Shown here in pieces: positions 14,250-24,762 of a stretch of DNA of 64,000 nt. Position 1 is the stretch's first letter. Every line of letters starts with the position of its first letter. Below the pieces are notes generated by a model. The model was not told where the DNA came from. It worked only from the letters and a program-made list of their open reading frames with translations, and made no database searches. Origin of the DNA: Cepaea nemoralis (taxonomy: Eukaryota; Mollusca; Gastropoda; Stylommatophora; Helicidae); NCBI GenBank assembly GCA_014155875.1, contig JACEFZ010005091.1, positions 589,501-653,500 of the forward strand, read 5' to 3'. The position numbers and the translations under genes are program-made.

Positions 14250-14865
14250 CTTGCCCCCTTCCACGTAAGGCTTATTTCCATATTCCACATTTTCATTTCT
14301 CTTACATTCTATTTGCATTTCCATAATCCACCTTTTCATTCCCTTTAAATTCTATTTGTTTTCCCATATTCCACCGTTTCCAGTCCCTTAAGTGCTATTT
14401 ATATGTCCATATTCGACATTTTCATGTCCTTTAAATGCTATTTGTATTTCATATTCCACCTTTTCATGTCCCTTAAATTCTATTTGTATTTCCATATTAT
14501 ACCTTTTCATGTCCCTTAAATTCTACTCGCATTTCCATATTCCACCTTTTCATCTCCCTTAAATGCTATACGTGTTTCCATAATCCACCTTTTAATGCCC
14601 TTAAATGCTATTTGTGTTTCCATATTCCACCTTTTCAGGTCTCTTAAATGCTATTTGTGTTTGCATATTCCACCTTTTCATGTCCCTTAAATGCTATTTG
14701 TATTTCCATATTCCACCTTTTCATGTCCCTTAAATGATATTTGTATTTCCATATTTCACCTTTTCATGTCCCTTAAATTATATTTGTATTTCCATATTCC
14801 ACCTTTTCATGTCCCTTAAATGCTATTTATATTTCCACATTCCGCCTTTTCATTTCCAATAGATG
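14250..14865. repeat. 43-bp satellite, left block
   Basis: Repeats of a 43-bp unit (landmarks CCTTTTCATGTCCCTTAAAT and GCTATTTGTATTTCCATATT) run to the edge of the LINE at 14866 and resume at 16536. The units vary by a few substitutions and single-base deletions. Confidence 0.9.
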
Positions 14866-16535
14866 GTAGAAGCGTCAACAGAGAGAACAAACTTTAGTAT
14901 CTGGGAATCACATTTGACAGGAGCCTATCCTTCAAGGACCATGTGGAGACGGTTGTGACAAGATCTCAAAAGGGACTCAGTGCACTTAAAACTATGGCTG
15001 CAATGGACACAGAGCAGAGAATGCTTTTCACACTATACCAGCACTTGATTCTCTCAGTAACTGATTATGGATTAGGACTGCTCACTGTCTCAGAGAGTTA
15101 GCTGGTGAAGTTAGAGCGCATACAGAACGAAGCTATGCGGGTCATTATGGGATGCACTAGAGACACCCCAGTAGTGTGTATGCGTTACATCCTTGGTCTG
15201 CCGAGTGTTGCTGGTAGGCTCAAGGTGATGCAGGCGAAGCCATACCTCAGAGTAGCTGCAGACCCAGACCACCCACTGCATGAGGCGCTGGACGCAGTTA
15301 AGGGTCCGCGACTGATAAGAGGGAAATCATGGATGGCTCAGGCGGAGGATACGATCAGACAGGTGTGCCCCTTGGAGAACATTAGGCGTGGAGAGGAGTG
15401 GGTCAGAGTGCCAGCGGAGCAGTCAGACTTGTGCAGAGTTATAATCACTTTAAGCCGGGAGTGCAGAGAGTGGCCAGCAGGGGCCACGGAAGTGGAAATC
15501 CAGCAAATAATTCAGGACACTTCACTCGGGTGATGTGATTATCTACACAGATGGTTCGGTGTCAAGAGGTGAGAGAAGTGGCTGGGGGTTCATAGCCAAA
15601 GCTAATGGTCGACGTTTGGTGCAGGAGAGCCTGGCATATGATACCACAAGATCCAGCTTAAGAATGGAAGTGGAGGCAGTCTCCGCTGGATGGAGAGTAC
15701 GACACACACACACACACATCGTGATTGTATTGTATGTTGTATGTATGTTCCTTGTCCATCAAGAATGATGATGACCATTCATTTCATCCAGTGGGGTTGA
15801 AAGTATGGAGCCATGAGTTCTAAGATGGCTGATAAGACCTTTTTTGGCTCTAAATGTTCTTTGACAATGTGGGCAAAGAATGCTTGACGTTTCTGGAGGA
15901 GGATTTTCTGCAGTGGTTTTTCTGTTCTGTCGTTTCTTCACAGCTCTTGCAGTCCTGGTTGCCTCACAAGTGACTGCACCCTTGCGTAATGATGTACGCC
16001 ACGAATTTCGGTCTCTGGCTGCAGTCTCCCAGGTGTCATGATTAATTCCAAAAGCATTCAGTGAGATTTTCAGAGTGATTGTAACTGACCAAGAAAGCAT
16101 CCCGACGAGGGTGAGGACGGGCAGGCTTCGTGCGGAGTGGCTTGCTTCACTTCGGAGGTCACGGGTGACAAGCATGGCCTGGATCTTTTCTCCGGGGCAT
16201 GCCGGTGTGCTGGGAAATGAACAGGCGGACAGATTGGCTGGCTCTGCAGAACTTGGTGGAGTATTGATACATGACAAGGCAGTCGTGGTTGCGGCCTTGT
16301 GGGAGCATGTGTATACCTCGGAGGAGCAAATGGATTACCATGGTCTGGCAAGAATGAGACAGCGAGGAGTGACGAGGGGATCTGGCCGACGCTCAGAGGA
16401 AAGGCGAGACGGACATATAATCAGATTGCTACTGGTACTATTAGTGTTGGAACTCTTCGCTGGCTGCTGAGGATGGGGACGGAGCGCTTATGGGAATGCC
16501 CCGAATGCTGTGATGTCGATTCATAAATCAATCAA
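14866..16535 (+). mobile_element. I/Nimb-type LINE, 5'-truncated and itself interrupted
   Basis: The element starts inside the RT thumb (GITFDRSLSFKDHVE), then the 142-codon piece 15105-15533 with VIMGCTRDTPVVCMRYILG. RNase H starts with the IIYTDGSVSRGERSGWGF piece at 15535 and the MEVEAVSAG glutamate block. It is cut at 15730 by the insertion 15730-16074 and resumes with IVTDQESI, FSPGHAGVLGNEQADRLAG and a C-terminal LWECPECC zinc-ribbon-like end. The tail is (AATC)n at 16515-16535. A TAG at about 15100 and frameshifts near the junction inactivate it. The element lies inside the 43-bp satellite. Confidence 0.85.
15730..16074 (-). mobile_element. Zinc-finger-tailed LINE (family L3), 3' fragment, nested
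   Basis: The minus strand encodes the C-terminus of a LINE whose last domain is a C2H2 zinc finger: ETAARDRNSWRTSLRKGAV, VKKRQNRKTTAENPPPETS, then CPHCQRTFRAKKGLISHLRTHG and LDEMNGHHHS. The insert is bounded by the direct repeat GTGATTGTA (15721-15729 and 16075-16083), a target-site duplication in the RNase H coding sequence of the host LINE. Other copies of the family are at 33091-33705 and 53196-53695, all with the same 3' end. Confidence 0.85.
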
Positions 16536-17128
16536 TCAATCATGTTCCTTAAATGCTATTTGTATTTCCATATTCCACCTTTTCATATCGCTTAAATGCT
16601 ATTTGCATTTCCCTATTCCACCATTTCATGTCCCTTATATGGTATTTGTATTTCCATATTTCACTTTTCGTGTCCCTTAAATTATTTTTGTGCTTCCATA
16701 TTCCACCTTTTAATGTCCCTTAAATACTATTTGTGTTTCCATATTCCACCTTTTAATGCCCCTTAAATGCTATTTGTGTTTCCATGTTCCACCTTTTCAA
16801 GTCCCTTAAATGCTATTGTATTTTCATATTCCACCTTTTCATGTCTCTTAAATACTATTTATATTTTCATATTCCACCTTTTCATGTCTTTTAAATACTA
16901 TTTATATTTTCATATTCCACCTTTACATGTCCCTTAAATGCTATTAATATTTCCATATTCCACCTTTTCATGTCCCTTACATTCTATTTGTATTTCCCTT
17001 TTCCACCTTTTCATGTCCCTTAAACTCTATTTGTATTTCAATATTCCACCTTTTCATGTCCCTTAAATTCTATTTGTATTTCCATGTTCCGCCTTTTCCT
17101 GCCCCTTAAGTGCTATTTATATTTCCCT
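16536..17128. repeat. 43-bp satellite, right block
   Basis: Continuation of the array at 14250-14865, with the same unit and orientation. It ends at the SINE-A copy that starts near 17140. Confidence 0.9.
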
Positions 17129-17139
17129 TATGATAATGA

Positions 17140-17360
17140 TGTAGACGGTGCTGTGGTGAAGGGGTTACAAACACAATTCGGAATCCCACACACCGCGTTC
17201 AAACCACAGCTGCGGGCGATTTGGTAGCAGACCGCATTGCACTGGTTTCCATACAAGGGTATGTGTGCCAGTGGTTCCGAAATCAATGGCAAACTACTGA
17301 ACGTAAACTTGCCAAAAAATAACAAACAGCCAAAACATGCTGGGGTTGACTGCGACTAAA
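17140..17360 (+). repeat. SINE-A copy
   Basis: Complete copy with head GTGGTGAAGGGGTTACAAACAC, a CGCGTTCAAACCACAGCTGC B-box region, TGGCAAACTACTGAACGTAA and GGGGTTGACTGC near the end. The tail is missing. Confidence 0.85.
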
Positions 17361-17779
17361 TTAAATGATCGGTGATCAGTAACACATGCAGCATTCAATA
17401 CCTCAGCAGTTAAATTCATCTCTGCCGATGATACTTTCAGCCTTCTTCTAAAAACCACACACCCACTGCCATCAGATTCGCTAATTTATCACCCTCTGAC
17501 CAGGCCTGACAGCTATGCAGAAAAACATATAACATCAGGCCTTCCAGTAAACGGTTTTCGTTTCCTTTTGCCTGTATTCCCCCGCGAAGCACAGACCCTC
17601 AACGAACCCACCCCAAGCGCCCCCTATACTTAGCTATCCCATGCTGCCCCGTCCATGTCCTATTATTCATTTGTCTCTACTCTTCTACGTCTCATCTCAT
17701 TTTATCATGTTCCTCTTGTACCTTAAGGTGTAGGATAAACAGCGGGAGAGTGCCCGCTTATGGGCTTCATGTATCAATA
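17361..17779. other. No recognisable feature
   Basis: About 420 bases, C-rich in the middle, with no frame or repeat match that I can support. Confidence 0.35.
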
Positions 17780-18058
17780 TTCCCATGGACTCTGCTATTC
17801 CCTCCGCCCATCGTTTACGTGGTCAGCCTCCTCCTCTGCTTCCATCGGGTTTGTACATCATTGATCATTGCTTGTTGTGGATACTGTTAGTTGGTAACCT
17901 ACTTGCATGGCCAAACCATTTGATTTGCTGCTTTCTAATAAAATCTAGCGCTGCTATAACCCCCACTTTAGTCCTGATTCCTTCATTTCTGATCTGATCT
18001 CCATTAACATTGCCAGTCTATATACATTTGGGTCAGTCCATATATACTTCTTAGTTTT
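17780..18058 (-). mobile_element. LINE C-terminal fragment
   Basis: On the minus strand a piece reads DQIRNEGIRTKVGVIAALDF, QQIKWFGHASRL and a PRKRWAEGI basic block, the pattern of an RT C-terminus. One stop interrupts it. The clade is uncertain. Confidence 0.5.
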
Positions 18059-18059
18059 T

Positions 18060-18185
18060 CTACAGAAAATCAATTGGGGAACCCTTTGAGGCCATTAAGA
18101 CAGTTCATAAATATACACACACAGTATTGTTTGGCACTCACAGAAGGAGAAGAAGGAAGTAGAGACTAGAGGACGCACTAGAAAA
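18060..18185 (-). repeat. SINE-D, 3' fragment
   Basis: SINE-D is another tRNA-derived family. Its 3' body, seen here on the minus strand, includes AGTAGAGACTAGAGGACGCAC, GCTCACAGAAGGAGAAGAAGG, AGTATTGTTTGG and a TGGGGAACCC end. Other copies are at 20095-20335 and 52120-52308, and two copies form a palindrome at 53803-54086. Confidence 0.7.
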
Positions 18186-18189
18186 CATA

Positions 18190-18450
18190 AAGTTGGTCAT
18201 GTATAGTTAGTTAGTTAGTCGCAGTTCCAACTTCACAGCAACGGGTCGTCCCCATTATGCTCCGTTCCTGTGCCAGTGAATATCACACAAAACGCTCCCC
18301 ACTGCCCAATGTGAAAAGTGGAAAAGACAGAGTCTCGACAAACAACAGCCCGCACAGATACACTGTGCATAATGCTGCCGCCAGAATGTCAACACACCAG
18401 TCCCCCATGAAACACCCAATTCATCTCTGATGGAATCGGCAGTCATTTTC
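18190..18450 (-). repeat. Dispersed repeat family G, second copy
   Basis: Inverted match to 3128-3385, with the (AACT)n tail represented by TAGTTAGTTAGTTAGT at the low-coordinate end (18208-18223). Confidence 0.65.
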
Positions 18451-18825
18451 CTATCTGGATGTTTCCTAGATGTTCACCCACACAGTCCACGAAAATACAA
18501 TTCATCACCGACGGCAGTGCAGTCAACCAGAAGCCCAGCAGCCACGCATTTCTGCATAAGGCAAAAACTGGTCAACTCTGGGACATAGCCACCTGCATCG
18601 CTCTGAACATGCAGTCACGTTCCAAAAAAAAAACAAAAACTTGGGCAGATTCAAAAGCACTTCACACGAAACCCACAGCTCACAGATGTCAGCGCCACGC
18701 ACTCACTCAGTAGCAGGGGCGACGGAACCATCAAGCCTCCTTAGTCGCCTCTTACGAAATGCGTGGTAGGCTACAGTGTTTCTATTCTTTGCTTCCCTTA
18801 TGGGCCCCGGCAACACACGGGAGGT
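18451..18825. other. No recognisable feature
   Basis: The plus strand contains an 84-codon open frame from 18459 with no recognisable domain and an A8-10 run near 18627; nothing supports it as a gene. Confidence 0.35.
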
Positions 18826-19462
18826 GTGTATATATACAGGGAAGTAAGACCAGATAGACAGGTGTGTGTATATATACAGGGAAGGAAGACCAGACAGACA
18901 GGTGTATATATATACAGGGAAGTAAGACCAGACAGACAGGTGTGTATATATACAGGGAAGGAAGACCAGACAGACAGGTGTGTATATATACAGGGAAGGA
19001 AGACCAGGCAGACAGACAGGTGTGTATATATACAGGGAAGGAAGACCAGACAGACAGACAGGTGTGTATATATACAGGTATGGAAGTCAGGACACAGGTG
19101 TGTATATATACAGGGAAGGAAGACCAGACAGACAGGTGTGTACATATACAGGGAAGGAAGACTAGACAAACAGGTGTGTGTATATACAGGGAAGGAAGAC
19201 CAGACAGACAGAAAGACATGTGTGTATATATACAGGGAAGTAAGACCAGACAGACAGACATGTGTATATATACAGAGAAGGAAGACCAGACAGACAGGTG
19301 TGCATATATGCAGGGAAGTAAGACCAGACAGACAGGTGTGTATATATACAGGTATGGAAGTCAGGACAGACAGGTGTGTATATATACAGGGAAGTAAGAC
19401 CAGACAGACAGACAGACATGTGTATATATACAGGGAAGGAAGACCAGACAGACAGGTAGTGT
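18826..19462. repeat. 38-bp minisatellite, ~16 copies
   Basis: The unit has GTGTGTATATATACAGGGAAG followed by GAAGACCAGACAGACAG. Copies vary in the number of CAGA steps and by a GAAGTAAGACC variant. Because there is no stop in any register, long open frames (up to 252 codons) arise on both strands. They are by-products of the repeat, not genes. Confidence 0.9.
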
Positions 19463-20085
19463 TAGACAAAGACAGAAAAATGGACATTGGGGCGGGGGTG
19501 GACCATTTTGAATATCTATAATCTTTAATTACAAGCAATGGTGACACAATGAAGGAAATTAAAAGACAAATATCTATTGCTTTTTAGAAATTAAAAAACT
19601 AAATACATTGTGGAGGGGGACAGATAGAACTACAAAAATTAGATTTTTAAGAGCATGCATCTTTCCCATTGCAAAATATGCATGTGAACTTGGACACTTA
19701 CTAAACAAGCTGAACGGTGCATAAATGCCTTTGAAAATAAATGTTATAGACATGTTCTAAGGATATCTTGGAAACAGAAAAGAAGAAATGTTTCCATACG
19801 ACAAGAACTGAATACTGAAGAAGGTTGAATACTAAAGACGTTAAAAAGAAAATTGAAATATTTTGGTCACTTGAAACGTCACGAAAGTTTGGAGAGAACA
19901 ATAATGGAGGAGTATATGCCTGGAAAGAGAAGATGGGTGCAGGATGTGGTAGATTATCTCCAGGTGGGTGTACTGGACGTGGGACTTCTTGCTTATGACC
20001 GAGAAATTTTCCGGATGGTTGTCATGGGAGCGAAGTTCTGCAAATGACATGCTACTGAATGAATGAATGAATGATTGAATGACTG
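19463..20085 (+). mobile_element. LINE C-terminal fragment, decayed
   Basis: Broken plus-strand frames give DHFEYL, ITSNGDTMKEIKRQI, KIRFLRACIFPIAKYACE, then a FGHLKRHESLERTIMEEYMPG stretch and WVQDVVDYLQVGVLD. This is an RT C-terminus with the usual FGH block, from a family different from the RTE copy at 9840. It ends in a (TGAA)n tail at 20053-20075. Confidence 0.65.
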
Positions 20086-20094
20086 ACTACCCAT

Positions 20095-20335
20095 AATAAT
20101 CTATGTCGAAGTAGACTTGTTCCTGCAGCGAAGCGCCGTCGTCAGTTGGAGGTGACAGGTTCGAATCCCGGTCGGTAATTATAGCTTTCAAATTTTATGT
20201 TGTCTAGTGCATCCTCTAAACTCTACTTCCTTAGATTTTCAACGAGCAGGATGAAGATCCCCTGCCAGCTTGAAAGTCTCCTCGACGAAGGCTTTTAAAT
20301 CTTTCTCTTTTTCTTTTGCTTTGTGCGTTGCAGAT
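20095..20335 (+). repeat. SINE-D copy with tRNA-like head
   Basis: Head GCAGCGAAGCGCCGTCGTCA and a canonical B-box GGTTCGAATCCC, then the body TATAGCTTTCAAATTTTATG, TTGTCTAGTGCATCCTCT and CTCTACTTCC. The last third differs from the other copies. Confidence 0.75.
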
Positions 20336-20524
20336 AGAACAACTTTCTAGTTGTACTATTGTGAGGGTTTCTGCATATATGAACTATATGTCCTATCCAG
20401 AACCAGCCTCTTGTTTCCACCTCTTAGTTCACTGGTAATTGTTTGTCTAGTTCTCTACATGAGTTCCACATTCCTGATTCTTCCACACTATATAGTCATA
20501 TAGTCCTTCTATTTTGGCCTGCTC

Positions 20525-20745
20525 CACGGTGAAGAGTTTAGCAAACAGTTCGTAATCCTGCATACCGCATTCAAAACACAGCTGTGACCACCTTACGTTG
20601 TTATTTTATGAAATGGTATGGGTGCCGGTCGTTCAGAAAGCAATGGCAAACTAATGAACGTAAACTTGCCCAGGAATCACAAAAAGCCACACACAAAAAA
20701 TGCTGGGGTTGATTACGTCCTGTGAAGGATATGCAACTAAGTAAC
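20525..20745 (+). repeat. SINE-A copy
   Basis: Complete-length copy with GTTCAGAAAGCAATGGCAAA, ACGTAAACTTGCC, GGGGTTGATTACGTCCTGTG and a GATATGCAACTAAGTAAC tail. Confidence 0.85.
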
Positions 20746-20859
20746 TACTTTCTTCTATTTTGTGCATGTGCTAATCAATGAATGTTTGTAGTTTATGAAT
20801 AATGGTTAGTAATTTCCAAGGGTTAGCAAATAATAGTAACACTGTAGGAGGCAACTAAG

Positions 20860-21730
20860 TAGGTCTGCCATATGTTACCGATACCCTCAAGAGAAGTAAA
20901 GAACAGTTACCGATACCCTCAGGAGAAGTAAAGAACACTAACACTGTACGAGACAACTAAAGAGGTTCGCCCGTATGTTACCGATACACTCAGTAGAAGC
21001 AAAGAACACTAACACTGTAAGAGGCAACTAAAGTGGTTCACCCTATGTTACTGATACCCTCAGGAGAAGCAAAGAACACTAACACTGTAAGAGGCAACTA
21101 AAGTGGTTCGCCCTATGTTATCGTTACCCTCATAAGAAGTAAAGAACACTAACACTGTACGAGACAACTAAAGAGGTTCGCCCGTATGTTACCGACACAC
21201 TCAGTAGAAGCAAAGAACACTAACACTGTAAGAGGCAACTAAAGTGGTTCGCCCTATGTTACCGATACACTCAGGAGAAGCAAAGAACACTAACACTGTA
21301 AGAGGCAACTAAAGAGGTTCGCCCTATGTTACTGATACCCTCAGGAGAAGCAAAGAACACTAAAACTATAAGAGACAACTAAAGAGGTTCACCCTATGTT
21401 ACTGATACCCTCAGGAGAAGCAAAGAACACTAACACTATAAGAGGCAACTAAAGAGGTTCACCCTATGTTACTGATACCCTCAGGAGAAGCAAAGAACAC
21501 TAACACTGAAAGTGGCAACTAAAGAAGTTCATTCGCCCTATGTTACCGATACCCTCACGAGAAGCAAAGAACACTAACACTGTAAAATACAACTAAAGAG
21601 GATCACCCTATGTTACTGATACCCTCAGGAGAAGCAAAGAACACTAACACTGAAAGTGGCAACTAAAGAGGTTCACCCTATGTTACTGATACCCTCAGTA
21701 GAAGCAAAGAACACTAACACTGTAACCTGC
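20860..21730. repeat. 70-bp minisatellite, ~12 copies
   Basis: The unit has AGAACACTAACACTGTA, GAGGCAACTAAAGAGGTTC, CCCTATGTTACTGATACCCTC and AGGAGAAGCAA. A subset of units carries GACAACT with CCCGTATGTTACCGA (around 20941 and 21163), so variant units recur at a distance. Confidence 0.9.
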
Positions 21731-22119
21731 CATATGTCGTCGGAGGTGTGAAAAGTAGAACAGCTGCTTACCTTTTACTTTATGTCACAATGAATGATAA
21801 ATACATTAAGGATTTACAAGTTGATAAAACCCTCATAAACATCACAATGAATGATCAACACAATCCTGTCATGTGGTGAAATATCAATGTTTTCTTAAAG
21901 GAGGTCACAGTTCTATATTAATATGCAAAAGTACAGTGATGATTAGGGCGCCCACTGCCCAATATTGTTATTCAGAGTTCAATTCCTGAAAGTAGCAAAA
22001 TTATATTTTTGTCAACATCCTTCCCAAATCTTCCGGGACACACCAGCAATCATTCTGTCGAAATGAAAATATACAAACTGCATATATCTGTGTGTTTGTG
22101 TGTGAGAGCGCGCGTGTGT
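21731..22119. other. No recognisable feature
   Basis: About 390 bases. The 21930-22060 part has a weak SINE-like look (GATTAGGGCGCCCACTG, GTTCAATTCCTG), but I cannot match it to another copy. Confidence 0.3.
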
Positions 22120-22280
22120 ATGTAGACTGAACACTTTACTTCTCTGATGGGATGTCACAATTAAAACACATAAACTGTATACATATGTAGACTGAACATT
22201 TATTTCTCTGATGGGATATCATAATTAAAACACATAAACTGTATACATATATCGACTGAACATTTTATTTCTCTGATGGT
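22120..22280. repeat. ~65-bp tandem repeat, 2.5 copies
   Basis: Each unit contains GACTGAACA, TTTCTCTGATGGGAT, AATTAAAACACATAAACTG and TATACATAT. The CTGATGGG..TTAA..AAAACAC part also resembles the candidate exon boundary at about 22540-22568. Confidence 0.75.
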
Positions 22281-22501
22281 TTAGCTGCTTTGTTATAATC
22301 ATACAAGTGGATTATATCACAAATGTGTCCGGTACAAAACAATGAAATAGATGAGTCACTTTTATATATATATATATATATATATACATGTAGTGTTGTA
22401 TATGTAGTTGTATCTGTGTGTGTTTGTTGTTTGTGTGTTGATGAAGGCTTTGGTCGTAATGTCCATATTGTTACATGTGATGGTGTTCTAGTAACTCTTA
22501 C

Positions 22502-22552
22502 CATCTACTTCTTGTTTTTTGTGTGATTCATTCACTGTTTCTTTCTGATGGG
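22502..22552 (-). CDS. Possible exon of the host gene (weak)
   Basis: On the minus strand a 51-base segment sits between an acceptor TTATTAAGACAG and a good donor GTAAGAG. It is open in one frame: a charged, Gln/Lys-rich peptide HQKETVNESHKKQEVD. That frame is compatible with the phase at the end of the exon at 32298-32444 (one base carried over, two supplied here). The acceptor lacks a long pyrimidine run, and the adjacent tandem repeat has similar sequence, so chance cannot be excluded. The intron to the previous exon would be about 9.7 kb and repeat-rich. Confidence 0.3.
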
Positions 22553-22584
22553 CTGTCTTAATAAAAGCACGCAACGTGTATATT

Positions 22585-22812
22585 GGTGAAGGGCTTACGG
22601 ATGCGGTTCGTGATCCCGTATACCCGCGTTTGAAACACAGCTGCGTGCGATTTGGCAGCAGACCGCGTTGCGATGGTTTATTATGTAAATAGTATGGGAT
22701 CCGGTCATTCAGAAAGCAATGGCAAACTACTGAACGTAAACTTGCCAAGACATCAACAACAGCAGTGCTGGTGTTGACAGTGATGTCATGTAAATAGCAT
22801 ATGCAACATATA
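22585..22812 (+). repeat. SINE-A copy
   Basis: Complete copy: GGTGAAGGGCTTACGGATGC head, CGCGTTTGAAACACAGCTGC, CAGAAAGCAATGGCAAACTA core and the end ATAGCATATGCAACATA. Confidence 0.85.
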
Positions 22813-22901
22813 CATAGTGACATTATGAGGTGGTGTTCCATTCCTCATAGCCATCTATCCAAGAGACATAATATATACATATAAATATTAATACAAATAA
22901 A

Positions 22902-23058
22902 TCTTTGAAATCACATGATCCAAATAAAAAATATTTACAAACCTCACATAATTCAATTGAACCTTATAGTATTACATTAATATGTACATAAACCTTACAA
23001 ATTAGACTACTGTAAGCAACTCAATACAAATCTTGCTGCATATAAACACCTTATAAAA
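22902..23058. repeat. ~157-bp direct repeat, left copy
   Basis: The block from TCTTTGAAATCACATGATCC to GCTGCATATAAACAC occurs again at about 24097-24253 with a few percent differences. The second copy forms the 5' end of the LINE insertion described next. Confidence 0.85.
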
Positions 23059-23144
23059 CAATGTCTTGTACAAGTCTTAAACAAATCATCAGTGTATATA
23101 AGTCAACAAATACAATCATGCACCAGTTTTCAGTGGATTTATAA

Positions 23145-24370
23145 GGTGTACCGGCTATATGGTGCTAGCCCCATGGTTGTATAGACCAAACTGATGGATG
23201 ATGCGGTCAATATGATGCCGACCTCTTTGACTTCCCAGGTCATTTCCTCATACCCATGTTAGGCTGGGCCGACCCGGGAACAGTGGTCTATTATGATTGA
23301 TTGATTGATTTAAGAACCGACATCACAGCATTCAGGGCATTCCCATAGGTGCTCCGTCCCCATCCTCAGCAGCCAGCGAAGAGTTCTAACACCAATAGTA
23401 CCAGTAGCAATCTGATTATATGTCCGTCTCGCCTTTCCTCTGAGCGTCGAGCATCGGCCAGATCCCCTCGTCACTCCTCGCTGTCTCATTCTTGACAGAC
23501 CATGATGATCCATTTGCTCTTCCGAGGTGTACATGTGCTCCCAGAAGGCTGCAACCATGTCTGCCTTGTCATGCATCAATACTCCACCAAGTTTTGCAGA
23601 GCCAGCCAATCTGTCCGCCTGTTCATTCCCCAGCACACCAGCATACCCTGAAGAAAAGATCCTGACGATGCTTGCCAGCCAGCGAAGAGTTCTAACACCA
23701 ATAGTACCAGTAGCAATCTGATTATATGTCCGTCTCGCCTTTCCTCTGAGCGTCGAGCATCGGCCAGATCCCCTCGTCACTCCTCGCTGTCTCATTCTTG
23801 ACAGACCATGATGATCCATTTGCTCTTCCGAGGTATACACATGCTCCCACAAGGCCGCAACCACGTCTGCCTTGACATGCATCAATACTCCACCAAGTTT
23901 TGCAGAGCCAGCCAATCTGTCCGCCTGTTCATTCCCCAGCACACCAGCATACCCTGAAGAAAAGATCCTGACGATGCTTGCCACCCGTGACCTCCGAAGT
24001 AAAGCAAGCCACTCTGTATGTAGCATGCCTGTCCTCACCTTCCTCAGCATGCTTTCTGAGTCAGTTACAATCACGATGCGTTTGTGTATTGTATTTTCTT
24101 TGAAATCACATGATCCAAATAAAAAAATATTTACAAACCTCACATAATTCAAATGAACCTTAAAGTATTACATTAATCTGTAAATAAACCTTACAAAATT
24201 ACATTACTGTAAGCAACTCAATACAAATCTTGCTGCATATAAACACATTATACATATATTATATTGGTCTATTATGAAAGACCCACAATGAAATGGATTC
24301 AAGCCCATCACGACCAGGCCTGTGGGCAAGCATGCTAGTATCAGCCCAACCACGGCTCAGTAATGAACAT
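23145..24370 (-). repeat. SINE-C copy split by a LINE insertion
   Basis: SINE-C is a ~260-bp tRNA-derived family. Its 3' half here (23145-23296; TATGGTGCTAGCCCCAT, GATGCGGTCAATATGATG, ACTTCCCAGG, CCATGTTAGGCTGGG) and its 5' half (24265-24370; GGATTCAAGCCCATCACGAC and the CATGCTAGTATCAGCCC head) lie on either side of the insert 23297-24264. The junction sequence TGGTCTATTATGA is present on both sides. Confidence 0.8.
23297..24264 (-). mobile_element. I/Nimb-type LINE insertion with duplicated RNase H segment
   Basis: The insert lies between perfect 13-bp direct repeats TGGTCTATTATGA (23284-23296 and 24265-24277), so it is one insertion event. Its (AATC)n tail is at 23297-23310. The coding piece 23310-24152 (280 codons) begins with RNase H sequence IVTDSESMLRKVRTG, then FSSGYAGVLGNEQADRLAG, and ends in LWECPECCDVGS. 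A 306-bp block (about 23371-23676 and 23677-23982) is repeated in frame, so 102 residues including GNEQAD occur twice. Catalytic Asp and Glu of the first RNase H strands are missing by 5' truncation. The 5' part (24097-24253) is the direct repeat of 22902-23058, not LINE sequence. Confidence 0.85.
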
Positions 24371-24399
24371 CCATAAATGCCTCAAAGTCACAAGTACAG

Positions 24400-24762
24400 C
24401 TGATCAGTGTTTAGAAAACAAACTTATATAGATTGGCTGATACCTATAACACCTGAATATAGTTTCTGTGTTGCTGCAAGACTGTGTGCATTTGTGTGTG
24501 TGTGTAATTGTGTGTGCACATTCTCACACATACAAACACACACAGGAGGAGGTGAGAGACATGGAACAGAGACAGACAGACAGAGAAAGAACGAAATTAA
24601 CAATACTCTGTTGAGTATGTTACAATCACATAGGAAAAAAAAAGTTATGCCGTGAACATAAACAATGTATATTACCATTTTTTGTGACAGGGTGAGATAG
24701 AGAGAGAGAGTGAGAGAGCGACACAAGTATAAACACACACACACACACACACACACATAACA
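24400..24762. repeat. Simple-repeat-rich stretch
   Basis: Short (GT)n, (CAGA)n, (GA)n and (AC)n runs with no gene. A 10-step AC run ends at about 24759, next to the 46-bp array. Confidence 0.6.

Noticed and set aside
18763..19547. Open frames of 252, 249 and 177 codons on both strands
   Set aside because: All come from the 38-bp repeat, which lacks stops in every register; the products are monotonous and overlap on both strands.
23527..24147. Plus-strand frames with CINTPPSFAEPANLSACSF
   Set aside because: Antisense of the RNase H GNEQADRLAG segment; the same shadow appears at 15759-16277.
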